64,000 bases of DNA from positions 81,209 to 145,208 of the forward strand of contig NZ_PVEO01000009.1 in NCBI RefSeq assembly GCF_002973595.1, read 5' to 3'. The translations under genes were made by a program, and so were the position numbers. The notes under the pieces are model-generated. The model was given only the letters and a program-made list of their open reading frames with translations. It was not told the DNA's origin and searched no databases. The first letter of the stretch is position 1, and each line of letters begins with the position of its first letter. Shown piece by piece: positions 19,112 through 27,772 of this stretch. This stretch comes from Jejuia pallidilutea (GTDB taxonomy: Bacteria > Bacteroidota > Bacteroidia > Flavobacteriales > Flavobacteriaceae).

Positions 19112-20065
19112 TTACTTAAAAAACGAATCCACAAACTCATACTTATTAAACACTTGCAAATCGTCTACCCCTTCGCCTACGCCAATGTATTTAACTGGTA
19201 TTTTAAACTGATCTGATATACCAATTACCACACCACCTTTGGCAGTGCCATCTAGCTTGGTAACCGCTAAAGATGTTACCTCGGTTGCTGCTGTAAATTG
19301 TTTAGCTTGCTCAAAGGCATTTTGCCCTGTGGAACCATCTAAAACCAATAATACATCATGGGGAGCGTCGTCTACCACTTTTTGCATTACACGTTTTACT
19401 TTAGTGAGCTCGTTCATTAAATTTACTTTATTATGTAATCGTCCTGCGGTATCAATTACAACAACATCGGCATTTTGATTTACAGCACTTTTCAAAGTAT
19501 CAAAAGCTACGGATGCTGGATCGCTGCCCATAGATTGTTTTACAATAGGCACATCTACTCTATCTGCCCAAACCTGTAATTGGTCTATAGCTGCTGCTCT
19601 AAAAGTATCTGCAGCACCTAAAACAACATTGAGTCCTTGCTTTTTAAACTGGCTAGCTAATTTGCCAATGGTTGTAGTTTTTCCAACGCCGTTAACCCCA
19701 ACTACCATCATTACATATGGTTTTTTACCTTCTGGAATAGTGAATTCTGTATCTTCGCCTGTATTGGTTTCTGATAGTAAGCCTGCTATTTCTTCGCGCA
19801 GAATTTGGTTGAGCTCGTCGGTTCCCAAATATTTATCTTTAGCCACACGAGCTTCTATACGTTCTATTACTTTTAGGGTAGTATTTACGCCTACATCACT
19901 ACTTACTAAAATTTCTTCTAGATTATCAAGAACCTCATCATCTACTTTAGATTTTCCTGCTACTGCCTTACTTAATTTTCCAAAAAAACTAGTTTTAGTT
20001 TTTTCCAATCCTTTGTCTAAGGTTTCTTTTTTTTCTGAAGAGAATATTTTTTTAAAAAAACTCAT
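19112..20065 (-). CDS. ftsY: Signal recognition particle receptor FtsY
   Basis: A 317-aa protein with a short acidic/basic A region, an N domain and the SRP GTPase G domain. P-loop GVNGVGKT is at 123-130, DTAGR at 205-209 and TKLDG at 269-273, with the family box DTFRAAAIDQL near 153-163. It docks the ribosome-SRP complex at the inner membrane and works with Ffh, encoded at 53755-55083. The N-terminal A region is short, as usual in Bacteroidota. Terminators upstream (20395-20506) separate it from the rpmB-rpmG-DUF4295 operon, so it must have its own promoter within about 330 bp. Confidence 0.97.
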   Translation of the reverse strand: MSFFKKIFSSEKKETLDKGLEKTKTSFFGKLSKAVAGKSKVDDEVLDNLEEILVSSDVGVNTTLKVIERIEARVAKDKYLGTDELNQILREEIAGLLSETNTGEDTEFTIPEGKKPYVMMVVGVNGVGKTTTIGKLASQFKKQGLNVVLGAADTFRAAAIDQLQVWADRVDVPIVKQSMGSDPASVAFDTLKSAVNQNADVVVIDTAGRLHNKVNLMNELTKVKRVMQKVVDDAPHDVLLVLDGSTGQNAFEQAKQFTAATEVTSLAVTKLDGTAKGGVVIGISDQFKIPVKYIGVGEGVDDLQVFNKYEFVDSFFK

Positions 20066-20164
20066 GTGTTATTATTTATTCGTTTATGAGTTTAAACATT
20101 TAACTGTTCATACTCTTGCTAATATTTTAATAAAAACCTAAGCTATACTATTTATAGACAAATT

Positions 20165-20260
20165 AGGCTTTGCATTAGGGTTAGGTGTTGCACTTTCGGA
20201 ATTCGAGTTCCTCAACGCAAGAGAGAGCGACTACCAAAAGCTCTACCTCGTAGGGAAAAA
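20165..20260 (-). repeat. Degenerate intergenic repeat element, copy 1
   Basis: Noncoding sequence with the core AGCGACTACCAAAAGC (20226-20241), which matches AGCGACTGCCGAAAGC at 55465-55480 and continues with CTCTACC against CCGACC-type sequence. The downstream stretch (GGGTTAGGTG) parallels the other copy more loosely. The remaining 20066-20526 gap contains only this element and two hairpins. I remember similar REP-like sequence from other Flavobacteriaceae genomes, but that is memory and not a search. Confidence 0.45.
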
Positions 20261-20394
20261 CTACCTGCCAACCATAACCTGTTAAGCAACCAATTACCCA
20301 ATAACAATTTTCCTGCCCTTAATTGAAACATGAAACATTGTCATTAAATCTCTGCAGTAAAGATACTTAAAGCAGATAAAATTTTAATAGTACT

Positions 20395-20426
20395 AAAAAA
20401 GAAATCCCGCTTTTTTGGCGGGATTT
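20395..20426 (-). terminator. Second terminator after DUF4295 operon
   Basis: Stem AAATCCCGC / GCGGGATTT with a 7-nt loop. On the minus strand the stem is followed by CTTTTTT. It is tandem with the hairpin at 20473. Confidence 0.7.
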
Positions 20427-20472
20427 ATTCGATTACACAACTTTAATATAAATTTGAAAGATGCTATCTCAT

Positions 20473-20506
20473 TAAAAAAGCTGCTTTCTTTACGGAAAGC
20501 AGCTTT
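20473..20506 (-). terminator. Terminator of the rpmB-rpmG-DUF4295 operon
   Basis: A perfect 12-bp stem AAAGCTGCTTTC / GAAAGCAGCTTT with a 6-nt loop, then CTTTTTT on the minus strand. It lies about 20 nt after the DUF4295 stop. Confidence 0.9.
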
Positions 20507-20526
20507 GTATATGGTGTTAGTAAAAT

Positions 20527-20679
20527 TTATTTCTTATCTAAGAAATCGTTTACTAAATCTGGGCTCATTACTGATTCTACAAACATGTAGGCTCCTGTTT
20601 TGGGAGACTTAACCATTTTTATAGCTTTGGTTAATCTTTTAGATCCTGTTTGTAACGATGCTACTGCTTTTTTTGCCAT
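20527..20679 (-). CDS. DUF4295 family small protein (ribosome-associated locus)
   Basis: A 50-aa protein starting MAKKAVASLQ and ending VNDFLDKK, recognised as DUF4295, found almost only in Bacteroidota directly after rpmG. It is strongly basic, as expected for a ribosome- or RNA-binding protein. ATG at 20679, TAA at 20527. It is 35 nt downstream of rpmG and is the last gene of the operon, closed by two terminators. Its function is not established; a ribosomal role is inferred from gene order and charge. Confidence 0.9.
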   Translation of the reverse strand: MAKKAVASLQTGSKRLTKAIKMVKSPKTGAYMFVESVMSPDLVNDFLDKK

Positions 20680-20714
20680 GGCTTAAACTTTTTAACTCTA
20701 CAATGTAAAGCTTA

Positions 20715-20897
20715 TTACTTAATTTCTTTATGAACTGTCATACGCTTTAGTATTGGGTTAAATTTCTTTAACTCCATTCTATCTGGCGTGTTCTTTTTGT
20801 TTTTGGTTGTAATGTACCTTGAAGTTCCTGGTTTTCCAGACTCTTTATGCTCCGTACATTCTAAAATTACCTGTATTCTGTTACCTTTCTTTGCCAT
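20715..20897 (-). CDS. rpmG: Ribosomal protein bL33
   Basis: A 60-aa protein beginning [19 protein letters not shown], with [20 protein letters not shown] in the middle, the bL33 signature. The zinc cysteines of C+ paralogs are absent apart from Cys14, so this is the zinc-free C- form. It lies 24 nt downstream of rpmB and 35 nt upstream of DUF4295. It contributes to the 50S E-site region. Confidence 0.97.
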   Translation of the reverse strand: MAKKGNRIQVILECTEHKESGKPGTSRYITTKNKKNTPDRMELKKFNPILKRMTVHKEIK

Positions 20898-20921
20898 CTC
20901 TTGCTACTTAACTATGACTAA

Positions 20922-21158
20922 TTATTTTAAAAATCCTTTAGACTTAGCTTCTTTTAAAGCAGCTGAAATCCCTATTTTGTTGATAGTTTTTAATGCAGAA
21001 GTAGATACCTTTAAAGTTACCCATTTGTCTTCTTCTGGAATGTAAAAACGTTTCTTAACCAAATTCGCATTAAATCTGCGTTTAGTTTTATTCATTGCAT
21101 GAGACACGTTGTTACCAACCATTGCCTTCTTTCCTGTAAGTTCACAAACTCTTGACAT
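20922..21158 (-). CDS. rpmB: Ribosomal protein bL28
   Basis: A 78-aa protein with the bL28 features MSRVCELTGKKAMVGNNVSH, KTKRRFNANLVKKR and a C-terminal LKTINKIG. First gene of the rpmB-rpmG-DUF4295 operon, with a near-consensus promoter at 21200-21229. Normal length. It is transcribed away from cinA. Confidence 0.97.
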   Translation of the reverse strand: MSRVCELTGKKAMVGNNVSHAMNKTKRRFNANLVKKRFYIPEEDKWVTLKVSTSALKTINKIGISAALKEAKSKGFLK

Positions 21159-21199
21159 TATTTTTAACTTTAAATTTGTTGTTGCTTAAAAACGAGGTG

Positions 21200-21229
21200 C
21201 AAATATACTAAAACTTTAAATTATGACAA
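21200..21229 (-). promoter_or_regulatory. Promoter of the rpmB operon
   Basis: On the coding strand TTG (21229-21227) is followed after 19 nt by TATATTTG (21207-21200), an exact TAnnTTTG -7 box, leaving a leader of about 40 nt. This is the best housekeeping promoter match in the window. Confidence 0.7.
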
Positions 21230-21240
21230 TTAAAATTAAA

Positions 21241-22491
21241 TCAATTTTTTAAAATTTCTTTTTCTAGCATTTCAAGGGCTTTATTTACTGCTTTTTTTAT
21301 AACACGTTTACGAGCCAAACCAAGCATAAAACGCTCTGAAACTACCCTATTTTTTGTAGCTATAGCAATAAACACGGTACCAACATCGGCATCAGAGTCG
21401 CCTTTTGAAGGGCCAGCATTTCCTGTAGTTGCCACACCATAATCTGCATTAAATAAGTCGCGTACATTTTTGGCCATAGCCTCTGCAACAGCGGCACTAA
21501 CAACAGAATGTTCGTTTATAAGTGCTTTTGGCACACCCAGAACTTTAATTTTAGACTCGGTAGCATAGGTTACAACACCGCCATTAAAATAAGCAGATGC
21601 ACCAGCGTTTTGGGTGAATTGTTCTGCAACGTTACCTCCCGTACAACTCTCGGCAACGGCTAGGGTTTTTCCAGAGTTTGTTAATCGTTTAGCTATTATG
21701 GCTTCTAAGGATTTGGCTTCATCTTCAAAACCAACAAAAGCATCTTCTATTAATGGTAATACTTTTTTTATTTCGGTATCAATTCGTTCTCGTACTTCAA
21801 TTTCGTTAAATCCTTTAGAAGACAAACGCAAGCGCACACTACCCAATCTAGGTAAATAAGCTAACCTTACAGTTTTTGGCAATGCTTCTTCCCAAGCCTC
21901 GATACGATTTGCCAAGGTACTTTCACCTAATCCATAAGTTAATAAAGTTTTATGTAGAATAAAGGGAAATTTATATTTTTCCTTAAGTTTAGGAACTACT
22001 TTATTTACCAATAACTTTTTCATTTCAAAGGGAACACCTGGCAATGAAACAAATGTTTTTGGCCCTTTATCTAACCACATACCCGGTGCGGTTCCCAATT
22101 CATTCATTAACACCTTTGCTTTAGAAGGTACTAGTGCTTGATCTTTATTTACCTGAAGTAAGGTTTGGCGTACATATTTTTTCCAGATATCCTCGATATT
22201 TTTGGTAACTGAGGCATCACGAACCAGAGTATCATTAAAATACTCTGCAATAGTTTTTTTAGTAACATCGTCTTTAGTTGGTCCTAAACCTCCTGTAATA
22301 ATAATGATGTCTACACGACTCTCAGCATCTTTAAAAGCTTGAAGAATATGTGCTTTATCGTCTTGTACCGAAGTAATTTGGTATATGGAAACTCCAATAT
22401 TATTTAAGGTTTGCGCTATAAACGCAGAATTAGTATCAACAACCTGACCTATAAGAAGTTCGTCGCCAATGGTTATTATTTCCGCAAGCAT
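21241..22491 (-). CDS. cinA: CinA family protein, NMN deamidase / competence-damage-inducible
   Basis: A 416-aa two-domain protein. The N-terminal molybdopterin-binding-like COG1058 domain has IITIGDELLIGQVVDTNS at the start and TGGLGPTKDD near 65-74. The C-terminal PncC domain has AESCTGGNVAEQ near 280. The full-length family has pyrophosphatase and NMN deamidase activity, giving it a role in pyridine-nucleotide recycling. Its ATG overlaps the stop of the upstream Hpt gene by 1 nt (TAATG), so they are translationally coupled. Normal length. Confidence 0.95.
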   Translation of the reverse strand: MLAEIITIGDELLIGQVVDTNSAFIAQTLNNIGVSIYQITSVQDDKAHILQAFKDAESRVDIIIITGGLGPTKDDVTKKTIAEYFNDTLVRDASVTKNIEDIWKKYVRQTLLQVNKDQALVPSKAKVLMNELGTAPGMWLDKGPKTFVSLPGVPFEMKKLLVNKVVPKLKEKYKFPFILHKTLLTYGLGESTLANRIEAWEEALPKTVRLAYLPRLGSVRLRLSSKGFNEIEVRERIDTEIKKVLPLIEDAFVGFEDEAKSLEAIIAKRLTNSGKTLAVAESCTGGNVAEQFTQNAGASAYFNGGVVTYATESKIKVLGVPKALINEHSVVSAAVAEAMAKNVRDLFNADYGVATTGNAGPSKGDSDADVGTVFIAIATKNRVVSERFMLGLARKRVIKKAVNKALEMLEKEILKN

Positions 22492-22832
22492 TATATTCCA
22501 AAGTCTTCCTTAATCTCAGCAACTGTATTTTCAACTGCTGTGATTACTATTTCTAATTTGTCGGTAATATCTATATCTGTTTTAGTAAACTTACCCCAAT
22601 CTTGCACTTCAATTAAATCTTGCAGTACACCTAGCTCAAACAAATCTATGGTTGGTTTCATTTTATGTGCCGCTTGATAGGCGGTTTGATAGTCTTTTTC
22701 TGCAACCGCCTTCTTTAAGCGTTCTGCGTCCTCAGGCACTTCTTCTAAAAAAGTTGCAGCCAAAGCCATAACAAAATCTTCATCATTGTCAGCTAGTTCT
22801 CGTACTCTAAATAATTTATAATGCTGTTCCAT
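22491..22832 (-). CDS. Orphan histidine-phosphotransfer (Hpt) domain protein
   Basis: A 113-aa protein consisting of one Hpt domain. The phospho-accepting His is His56 in AAHKMKP, preceded by a helix rich in Ala/Asp/Lys. It has no receiver or kinase domain and no kinase gene lies beside it, so partners must be elsewhere. It is 1 nt from the FAH gene stop and is coupled to cinA by a 1-nt overlap, in a FAH-hpt-cinA operon. Confidence 0.85.
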   Translation of the reverse strand: MEQHYKLFRVRELADNDEDFVMALAATFLEEVPEDAERLKKAVAEKDYQTAYQAAHKMKPTIDLFELGVLQDLIEVQDWGKFTKTDIDITDKLEIVITAVENTVAEIKEDFGI

Positions 22833-22833
22833 G

Positions 22834-23445
22834 TTATTTTACTATTATAGAAAATAATTCTTTATCGCCTATATATCCTTTTAATTTATCGTTGGCAACA
22901 ACTTTACCTACTCCAGCAGGTGTGCCTGTAAATATAATATCTCCAATCTTTAAAGTAAAATATTTAGAGACATATTCTATCAATTCATCAATTTTCCAAA
23001 GCATATGGCTTGTATTTCCTTTTTGTACAATATTACCATTCTTTTTTAAGGAAAACTCAATAGTATTTACATCTTTAAACTCGTTTTTAGGCAACCATTG
23101 CCCCACAACGGCAGCTCCGTCAAAAGCTTTTGCTTTTTCCCAAGGTAGCCCTTTTGCTTTTAATTTACTTTGTAAATCGCGAGCTGTGAAGTCGATGCCT
23201 AAGCCAATTTCATCATAGTATTTGTGGGCAAATTTTTTGTCTATATACTTGCCTACACGGTTAATTTTTACCAAAACCTCTACTTCGTGATGTACCTCAT
23301 CTGAAAAATCTGGGATAAAAAACGGCTGTTTCTTTAACAAAATGGCTGTATCTGGTTTTAAAAATACAACTGGATCAGTCGGTTTTTCATTCTCTAGCTC
23401 TTCAATATGTTCGGTATAATTTCTACCTATACAAATAAGTTTCAT
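22834..23445 (-). CDS. Fumarylacetoacetate hydrolase family protein
   Basis: A 203-aa single-domain FAH-family enzyme. Recognisable blocks are CIGRNYTEHIEELEN at the start, PVVFLKPDTAI near 25-35, a metal-ligand HHEVEVLVKI near 52-61 and IGDIIFTGTPAGVG near 167-180. This is the YcgM/acylpyruvase-type short form; family members cleave C-C bonds or decarboxylate 2-keto acids with Mg2+. Exact substrate is not decidable. It is the first gene of the unit FAH-hpt-cinA. Confidence 0.9.
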   Translation of the reverse strand: MKLICIGRNYTEHIEELENEKPTDPVVFLKPDTAILLKKQPFFIPDFSDEVHHEVEVLVKINRVGKYIDKKFAHKYYDEIGLGIDFTARDLQSKLKAKGLPWEKAKAFDGAAVVGQWLPKNEFKDVNTIEFSLKKNGNIVQKGNTSHMLWKIDELIEYVSKYFTLKIGDIIFTGTPAGVGKVVANDKLKGYIGDKELFSIIVK

Positions 23446-23527
23446 AAGTCCTGCCCTAGCCCCTACTAAGGAGGGGAAATTTTACTCTTGTGGTTAATAT
23501 TTTCAACTTACAAATTTCTACTTTATA

Positions 23528-23568
23528 ACTTCTAACTTCTAACTTCATGCCTCATGCTTCATGCTCCT
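23528..23568. repeat. Short tandem repeats (ACTTCTA and CATGCYTC words)
   Basis: ACTTCTA occurs twice plus a third partial copy (23528-23546), followed by CATGCCTC, CATGCTTC and CATGCTCC. The same ACTTCTA word is repeated three times at 53728-53748. Both loci lie just after minus-strand stop codons (exonuclease and ffh). Confidence 0.5.
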
Positions 23569-23577
23569 AACTCCCAG

Positions 23578-24351
23578 CTAAAGCTTATTATTAAAACTTC
23601 TTAATTTTATTGCGGTTAGTACCTTTTTGGTATACAAAGGAAAATCGGCGTTTAACAACCAACCAAAATATCCAGGTTCCTTTTCTAGAACTTCTGTAAC
23701 CAATTTGCCCTTATGCTTTCCGAAGGAAAAACATTCTTCTCCTTTTTTATTATACACTATAAATCCTGCAAAATCTGCAAACTTTTTTCTAGAGCTAAAT
23801 TCGGCTAAAAATTTGGTGTCATTTTCCAGTTCGTCGTACTTTTTTATTTGTGCTTTAAGAACTTCAAAAGTGGCATTTGTATCTGCCTCTGCACTATGCG
23901 CATCATCTAAATTTTTATCGCAGTAAAACTTATAAGCAGCGCTTAAGGTGCGCTGTTCCATTTTATGGAAAATGGTTTGCACATCAATAGCCTGACGATT
24001 TTTCATATCAAAATCAACTTCTGCGCGTAGCATTTCTTCTGCTAAAAGTGGAATATCGAACCTATTAGAATTAAAACCGCCCAAATCTGAATCTTTAATT
24101 ATGTTGTATATCTCTTTGGCCAGCTCCTTGAATGTTGGCGCATTTGCTACTTTAGCATCGTCTATACCATGAATGGCTGTTACTTCTTTTGGAATTGGCA
24201 TTTCTGGATTAACCAACCAAGTTTTGCGCTCTTCGCTACCATTAGGAAATACCTTTAGGATGGATATTTCGACAATACGATCGTGTGTAATATTAACGCC
24301 TGTTGTTTCTAAATCGAAGAAGCAAATTGGTTTTGTTAGATTTAATTGCAT
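23578..24351 (-). CDS. DEDDh 3'-5' exonuclease with C-terminal GKHKGK domain
   Basis: A 257-aa protein. The DnaQ-like exonuclease part has Asp13 and Glu15 (DLETTG, 13-18), Asp99 (NSNRFDIPLL) and HSAEAD (His152, Asp157), so the DEDDh active site is complete. Residues about 208-246 (FSFGKHKGKLVTEVLEKEPG) match the small C-terminal domain of RNase T / exodeoxyribonuclease X-like proteins, a putative nucleic-acid-binding module. It is probably involved in DNA or RNA repair or proofreading; which one is not clear. TAG stop at 23578. An A-rich spacer with the E2-gene terminator lies upstream. Confidence 0.9.
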   Translation of the reverse strand: MQLNLTKPICFFDLETTGVNITHDRIVEISILKVFPNGSEERKTWLVNPEMPIPKEVTAIHGIDDAKVANAPTFKELAKEIYNIIKDSDLGGFNSNRFDIPLLAEEMLRAEVDFDMKNRQAIDVQTIFHKMEQRTLSAAYKFYCDKNLDDAHSAEADTNATFEVLKAQIKKYDELENDTKFLAEFSSRKKFADFAGFIVYNKKGEECFSFGKHKGKLVTEVLEKEPGYFGWLLNADFPLYTKKVLTAIKLRSFNNKL

Positions 24352-24383
24352 TTTTTTTGATTGATTTCTTTTTCTGTTTTACA

Positions 24384-24417
24384 AAAATAAAAAAACCCAA
24401 CCGTTTTAGGTCGGGCT
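24384..24417 (-). terminator. Terminator after the E2 gene
   Basis: On the minus strand GCCCGACC pairs with GGTTGGGT (two G-U wobbles) across a 6-nt loop and is followed by a T run. It closes the 24438 gene. Confidence 0.8.
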
Positions 24418-24437
24418 TCAATTTATTTTAATCTTTT

Positions 24438-25778
24438 TTATATTTCTCTATTACTATCCCAAGCCTCTAGGTAGTCTTTAACAGCCTTAACAAACAAGCC
24501 ACCAAGAGCACCATTTACAACCCTATGATCGTAAGAATGCGACAAAAACATACGGTAACGAATACCTATAAAATCGCCTTCTGCAGTTTCTATAACAGCT
24601 GGTACTTTACGTATGGCTCCCAAAGCTAAAATACCAACTTGTGGCTGGTTTATAATTGGCGTCCCCATGATGCTTCCAAAAGACCCTACATTGGTTACTG
24701 TGTATGTACCGTCTTTAATGTCATCTGGTTTTAATTGGTTGGTTCTGGCACGATTTGCTAAATTATTTACCTGCTTTGTAATACCTACTAAATTTAATTG
24801 GTCGGCATTTTTTATTACTGGAACTATTAAATTACCATCAGGTAATGCAGTGGCCATACCAAGATTTATATGTTTCTTTTTAATGATTTTATCACCATCA
24901 GCAGAAATATTTAACATTGGGTAATCGCGTAAGGCCTTTGCGATAGCTTCCATAAAAATAGGCGTAAATGTTAGCTTTTCGCCTTCACGTTTTTCAAAAG
25001 TATCTTTTACTTTTTTACGCCAATTCCAAATTTTTGTAACATCGGCCTCTATAAAACTTTGTACATGTGCAGAGGTTTGTAAAGAATCCATCATGTGCTG
25101 GGAAATAAGTTTCCCCATACGAGTCATCTCTATAATTTCATCCTCACCACTAGTAACAACAGGTTTTTGTTCTACTTTTGGTGTATTAGGAGTTGTTTTG
25201 GCTGCTACAGGCGCCACTACTTCTTTTTTAGGCGCTGCCCCTTTAGCCTGAGCTTTTTCCTTATTTTCTATGTAAGCTAAAATATCGTTCTTGGTTACCC
25301 TTCCTTCTTTTCCTGTTCCTGAAATAGCATCTAATTCCTGTTGGGAAATCCCTTCCTGTTTGGCTATATTTTTAACCAAAGGTGAATAAAAACGTTCGTT
25401 GCTAGATAGGGTTGGCGCAGTTGCACTAACTTCAGTTTGTGCCTTTTCAACACGCTGTGTAAGTTCGTTAACGACTTCTTCTTCAGGGGCATCGTCAACA
25501 AGCGCTTCAGTTGTATCAGAAGCTGGTATATCATCGCCTTCAGTTTCAATAACTGCCAATACCTGTCCTACTTGTACCACATCGTCTACTTCAAATCGTC
25601 GTTCCACTAAAACACCCTCAACCTCACTTGGCACTTCGCTATCTACTTTATCAGTAGCAATTTCCAGAACTGCCTCATCTAACTCAATAGTATCTCCAAC
25701 TTCCTTTAACCAAGACGTTATGGTTGCTTCTGCAACACTCTCCCCCATTTTCGGTAATGTTAATTCAAACTTTGCCAT
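24438..25778 (-). CDS. 2-oxoacid dehydrogenase E2 (dihydrolipoamide acyltransferase)
   Basis: A 446-aa E2. Lipoyl domain 1-80 with lipoyl-Lys44 (ATDKVD), an Ala/Glu-rich linker, the peripheral-subunit-binding domain near 129-170 (FYSPLVKNIAKQEGIS then GRVTKNDIL) and the catalytic domain about 215-446. The active-site box reads DHRVVNG (His418 with Asn422), where most E2 have DHRVVDG. It belongs to a pyruvate, oxoglutarate or branched-chain dehydrogenase complex, more likely branched-chain/oxoglutarate type (SEVPSEVEG). E1 and E3 are not in the window. Single-gene unit. Confidence 0.9.
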   Translation of the reverse strand: MAKFELTLPKMGESVAEATITSWLKEVGDTIELDEAVLEIATDKVDSEVPSEVEGVLVERRFEVDDVVQVGQVLAVIETEGDDIPASDTTEALVDDAPEEEVVNELTQRVEKAQTEVSATAPTLSSNERFYSPLVKNIAKQEGISQQELDAISGTGKEGRVTKNDILAYIENKEKAQAKGAAPKKEVVAPVAAKTTPNTPKVEQKPVVTSGEDEIIEMTRMGKLISQHMMDSLQTSAHVQSFIEADVTKIWNWRKKVKDTFEKREGEKLTFTPIFMEAIAKALRDYPMLNISADGDKIIKKKHINLGMATALPDGNLIVPVIKNADQLNLVGITKQVNNLANRARTNQLKPDDIKDGTYTVTNVGSFGSIMGTPIINQPQVGILALGAIRKVPAVIETAEGDFIGIRYRMFLSHSYDHRVVNGALGGLFVKAVKDYLEAWDSNREI

Positions 25779-25867
25779 TTCTTTAAATTAAAGCCTTTAT
25801 TTTTTATTTCAATTGCAAAATTAATTAAAAATATGCAGTTTTGTTAAATTATTAATAACAAAAGAAC

Positions 25868-26962
25868 TTAAAAACGCATCACTTCACCTCTACTTATAGC
25901 GTTATCGCTCCCTAAAATAAAGTTAGCGTTTTTTGGTAATATTTTATAAGTCCATTTTTTTGAGCCCGAGTATTTATGCATGATACTAATAATTTCTTTG
26001 TGATTTAAAAAATTAGCATCTAAAATTACCTCGGTTTCTACCTCAAAATTATCTATTTTATTCTTTTGTACCAGTATTTTTGGCAATACTTTATCTAAGT
26101 TTTCATAATGCGCGTTAGATATCAACACATACTGAAAAACAGATTTCTTTTTTTCTCGTTGTACTTTTCTAAAGAAATAGACTGTTCTAATCCCAAAGCT
26201 AACAAACATATCAAACAACAAATTCCTTTTAAAATGCTTTTTATAAAAAATCTGCATTGCGCCGTAAAAACGGCGTGCATAGTGCTTATCCCTTAGCGTG
26301 CTTTCACCTTTGTAATGAATTGCTACCACATCGCCACAATAATAATTTTTATAACCTGCTTTTAAAATTTTATATGATAAATCTATATCTTCACCATACA
26401 TAAAATAATCTTCATCAAGCCCACCCACAGCGTTGTAGACATCTTTTTTTAAAAACATAAAGGCTCCAACCAATACATCTATTTCACCAGTATTATCCTC
26501 ATGCAAATTCGAATAATATTGTGATGGATCGCCAAAAAGCTTTTTAAAAGCTGCTTTTATATAAGGTATATTTCGCTTGCTTTCGGGCAAAAACTCCCCC
26601 ATGCCATTAATAAGCTTACAACCAACAGCTCCCATGCCTTTTTTACCTTCACAAAAAGCCAAAAGTTTTGCAAATGTATCTTCTGCTACAACGGTATCTG
26701 GGTTTAAGATGCACAAGTACTCGCCTTTAGCATGAGCCACACCAATATTATTACCTTTTGAAAACCCAAAATTATCTTTGTTTTCAATCAGTTTTACATC
26801 TGGAAACAACTGTTTAACCATACTACAGCTATCGTCTTCAGAATTATTGTCTACAACAATTATTTCGGCTTCAATAGCTTCAATAGCAGCAAGTACACTT
26901 TTTAAACAGAGTTCTAAAAAGTAACGCACATTATAATTTAGTATGACTATAGAGAGTTTCAA
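25868..26962 (-). CDS. Family 2 glycosyltransferase
   Basis: A 364-aa GT2. It starts LSIVILNYNVRYFLELCLKS, with VVDNNSEDDS (about 36-46), the donor-binding ILNPDT (about 85-90) and DEDYFMYGEDIDLSYKI, the catalytic-base region. This is the rhamnosyltransferase-like group that makes cell-surface polysaccharide. The C-terminal 80 residues are unusual (basic, KKHFKR then LISNAHYENLDKVLP) and carry no membrane helix. It lies 9 bp after recR and is probably co-transcribed. Confidence 0.9.
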   Translation of the reverse strand: MKLSIVILNYNVRYFLELCLKSVLAAIEAIEAEIIVVDNNSEDDSCSMVKQLFPDVKLIENKDNFGFSKGNNIGVAHAKGEYLCILNPDTVVAEDTFAKLLAFCEGKKGMGAVGCKLINGMGEFLPESKRNIPYIKAAFKKLFGDPSQYYSNLHEDNTGEIDVLVGAFMFLKKDVYNAVGGLDEDYFMYGEDIDLSYKILKAGYKNYYCGDVVAIHYKGESTLRDKHYARRFYGAMQIFYKKHFKRNLLFDMFVSFGIRTVYFFRKVQREKKKSVFQYVLISNAHYENLDKVLPKILVQKNKIDNFEVETEVILDANFLNHKEIISIMHKYSGSKKWTYKILPKNANFILGSDNAISRGEVMRF

Positions 26963-26970
26963 ATAATTAA

Positions 26971-27588
26971 TTAGAGCTTGAGAGAAGATTCAAACGGAAC
27001 ACGATTAACTATGCTCCTGCCTAAAGTAACCTCATCTGTGTATTCGAGTTCATCACCAATTGAAATACCCCGAGCTATAGTAGATGTTGTAATATTATAG
27101 TCTTGAATCTGTTTAAAAATATAAAAATTTGTAGTATCGCCCTCCATAGTAGAACTTAAAGCAAATATGATTTCTGACACATCGCCAGATTTCACTTTTT
27201 CTACCAGGCTATTAATATTTAAGTCGTGGGGGCCTATGCCATCTATGGGCGATATTTTACCACCTAAAACATGGTAGTGCCCTTTAAAAAAACTTGTGTT
27301 TTCTATAGCCATAACATCTCTTACATCTTCTACAACACAAATTATAGATTTATCCCTGTTGGGGTTCGCACATATTTCGCAAATATCTACATCGCTAATA
27401 TTATTGCAAGATTTGCAAAATTTAATATTTGTTCTCATTTGCACTAAAGCTTGAGACAACGTATTGGTTTGCTCCTTTGGCTGCCTTAACATATGCAACA
27501 CCAAGCGCAACGCTGTGCGTTTACCAATTCCTGGCAACTGCGACATTTCGCTTACTGCATTCTCTAACAATTTCGAAGAAAACTCCAT
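26971..27588 (-). CDS. recR: Recombination protein RecR
   Basis: A 205-aa RecR: helix-hairpin-helix near 12-30 ([12 protein letters not shown]), zinc finger Cys58, Cys61, Cys70 and Cys73, and a Toprim domain from about 80 ([29 protein letters not shown]). It acts with RecF/RecO to load RecA on single-stranded gaps. It is the first gene of the recR-glycosyltransferase pair and starts 185 bp before the divergent symporter gene. Confidence 0.97.
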   Translation of the reverse strand: MEFSSKLLENAVSEMSQLPGIGKRTALRLVLHMLRQPKEQTNTLSQALVQMRTNIKFCKSCNNISDVDICEICANPNRDKSIICVVEDVRDVMAIENTSFFKGHYHVLGGKISPIDGIGPHDLNINSLVEKVKSGDVSEIIFALSSTMEGDTTNFYIFKQIQDYNITTSTIARGISIGDELEYTDEVTLGRSIVNRVPFESSLKL

Positions 27589-27772
27589 AACTGCGAAAAT
27601 ACTATTTACACATCAATTTCACTAATTTTAAACTTCTCAATTAAAAAACTGCGTATTACATTTGTTTTTTTTTGGAGGACCTATTTTCAAAGCAAAACAA
27701 CCTTATGAGATACCAAAAAAATCTTGTTTTAAATTAATAGTTGTATTTTGAAAACTTGAAACTTAACTTTTT

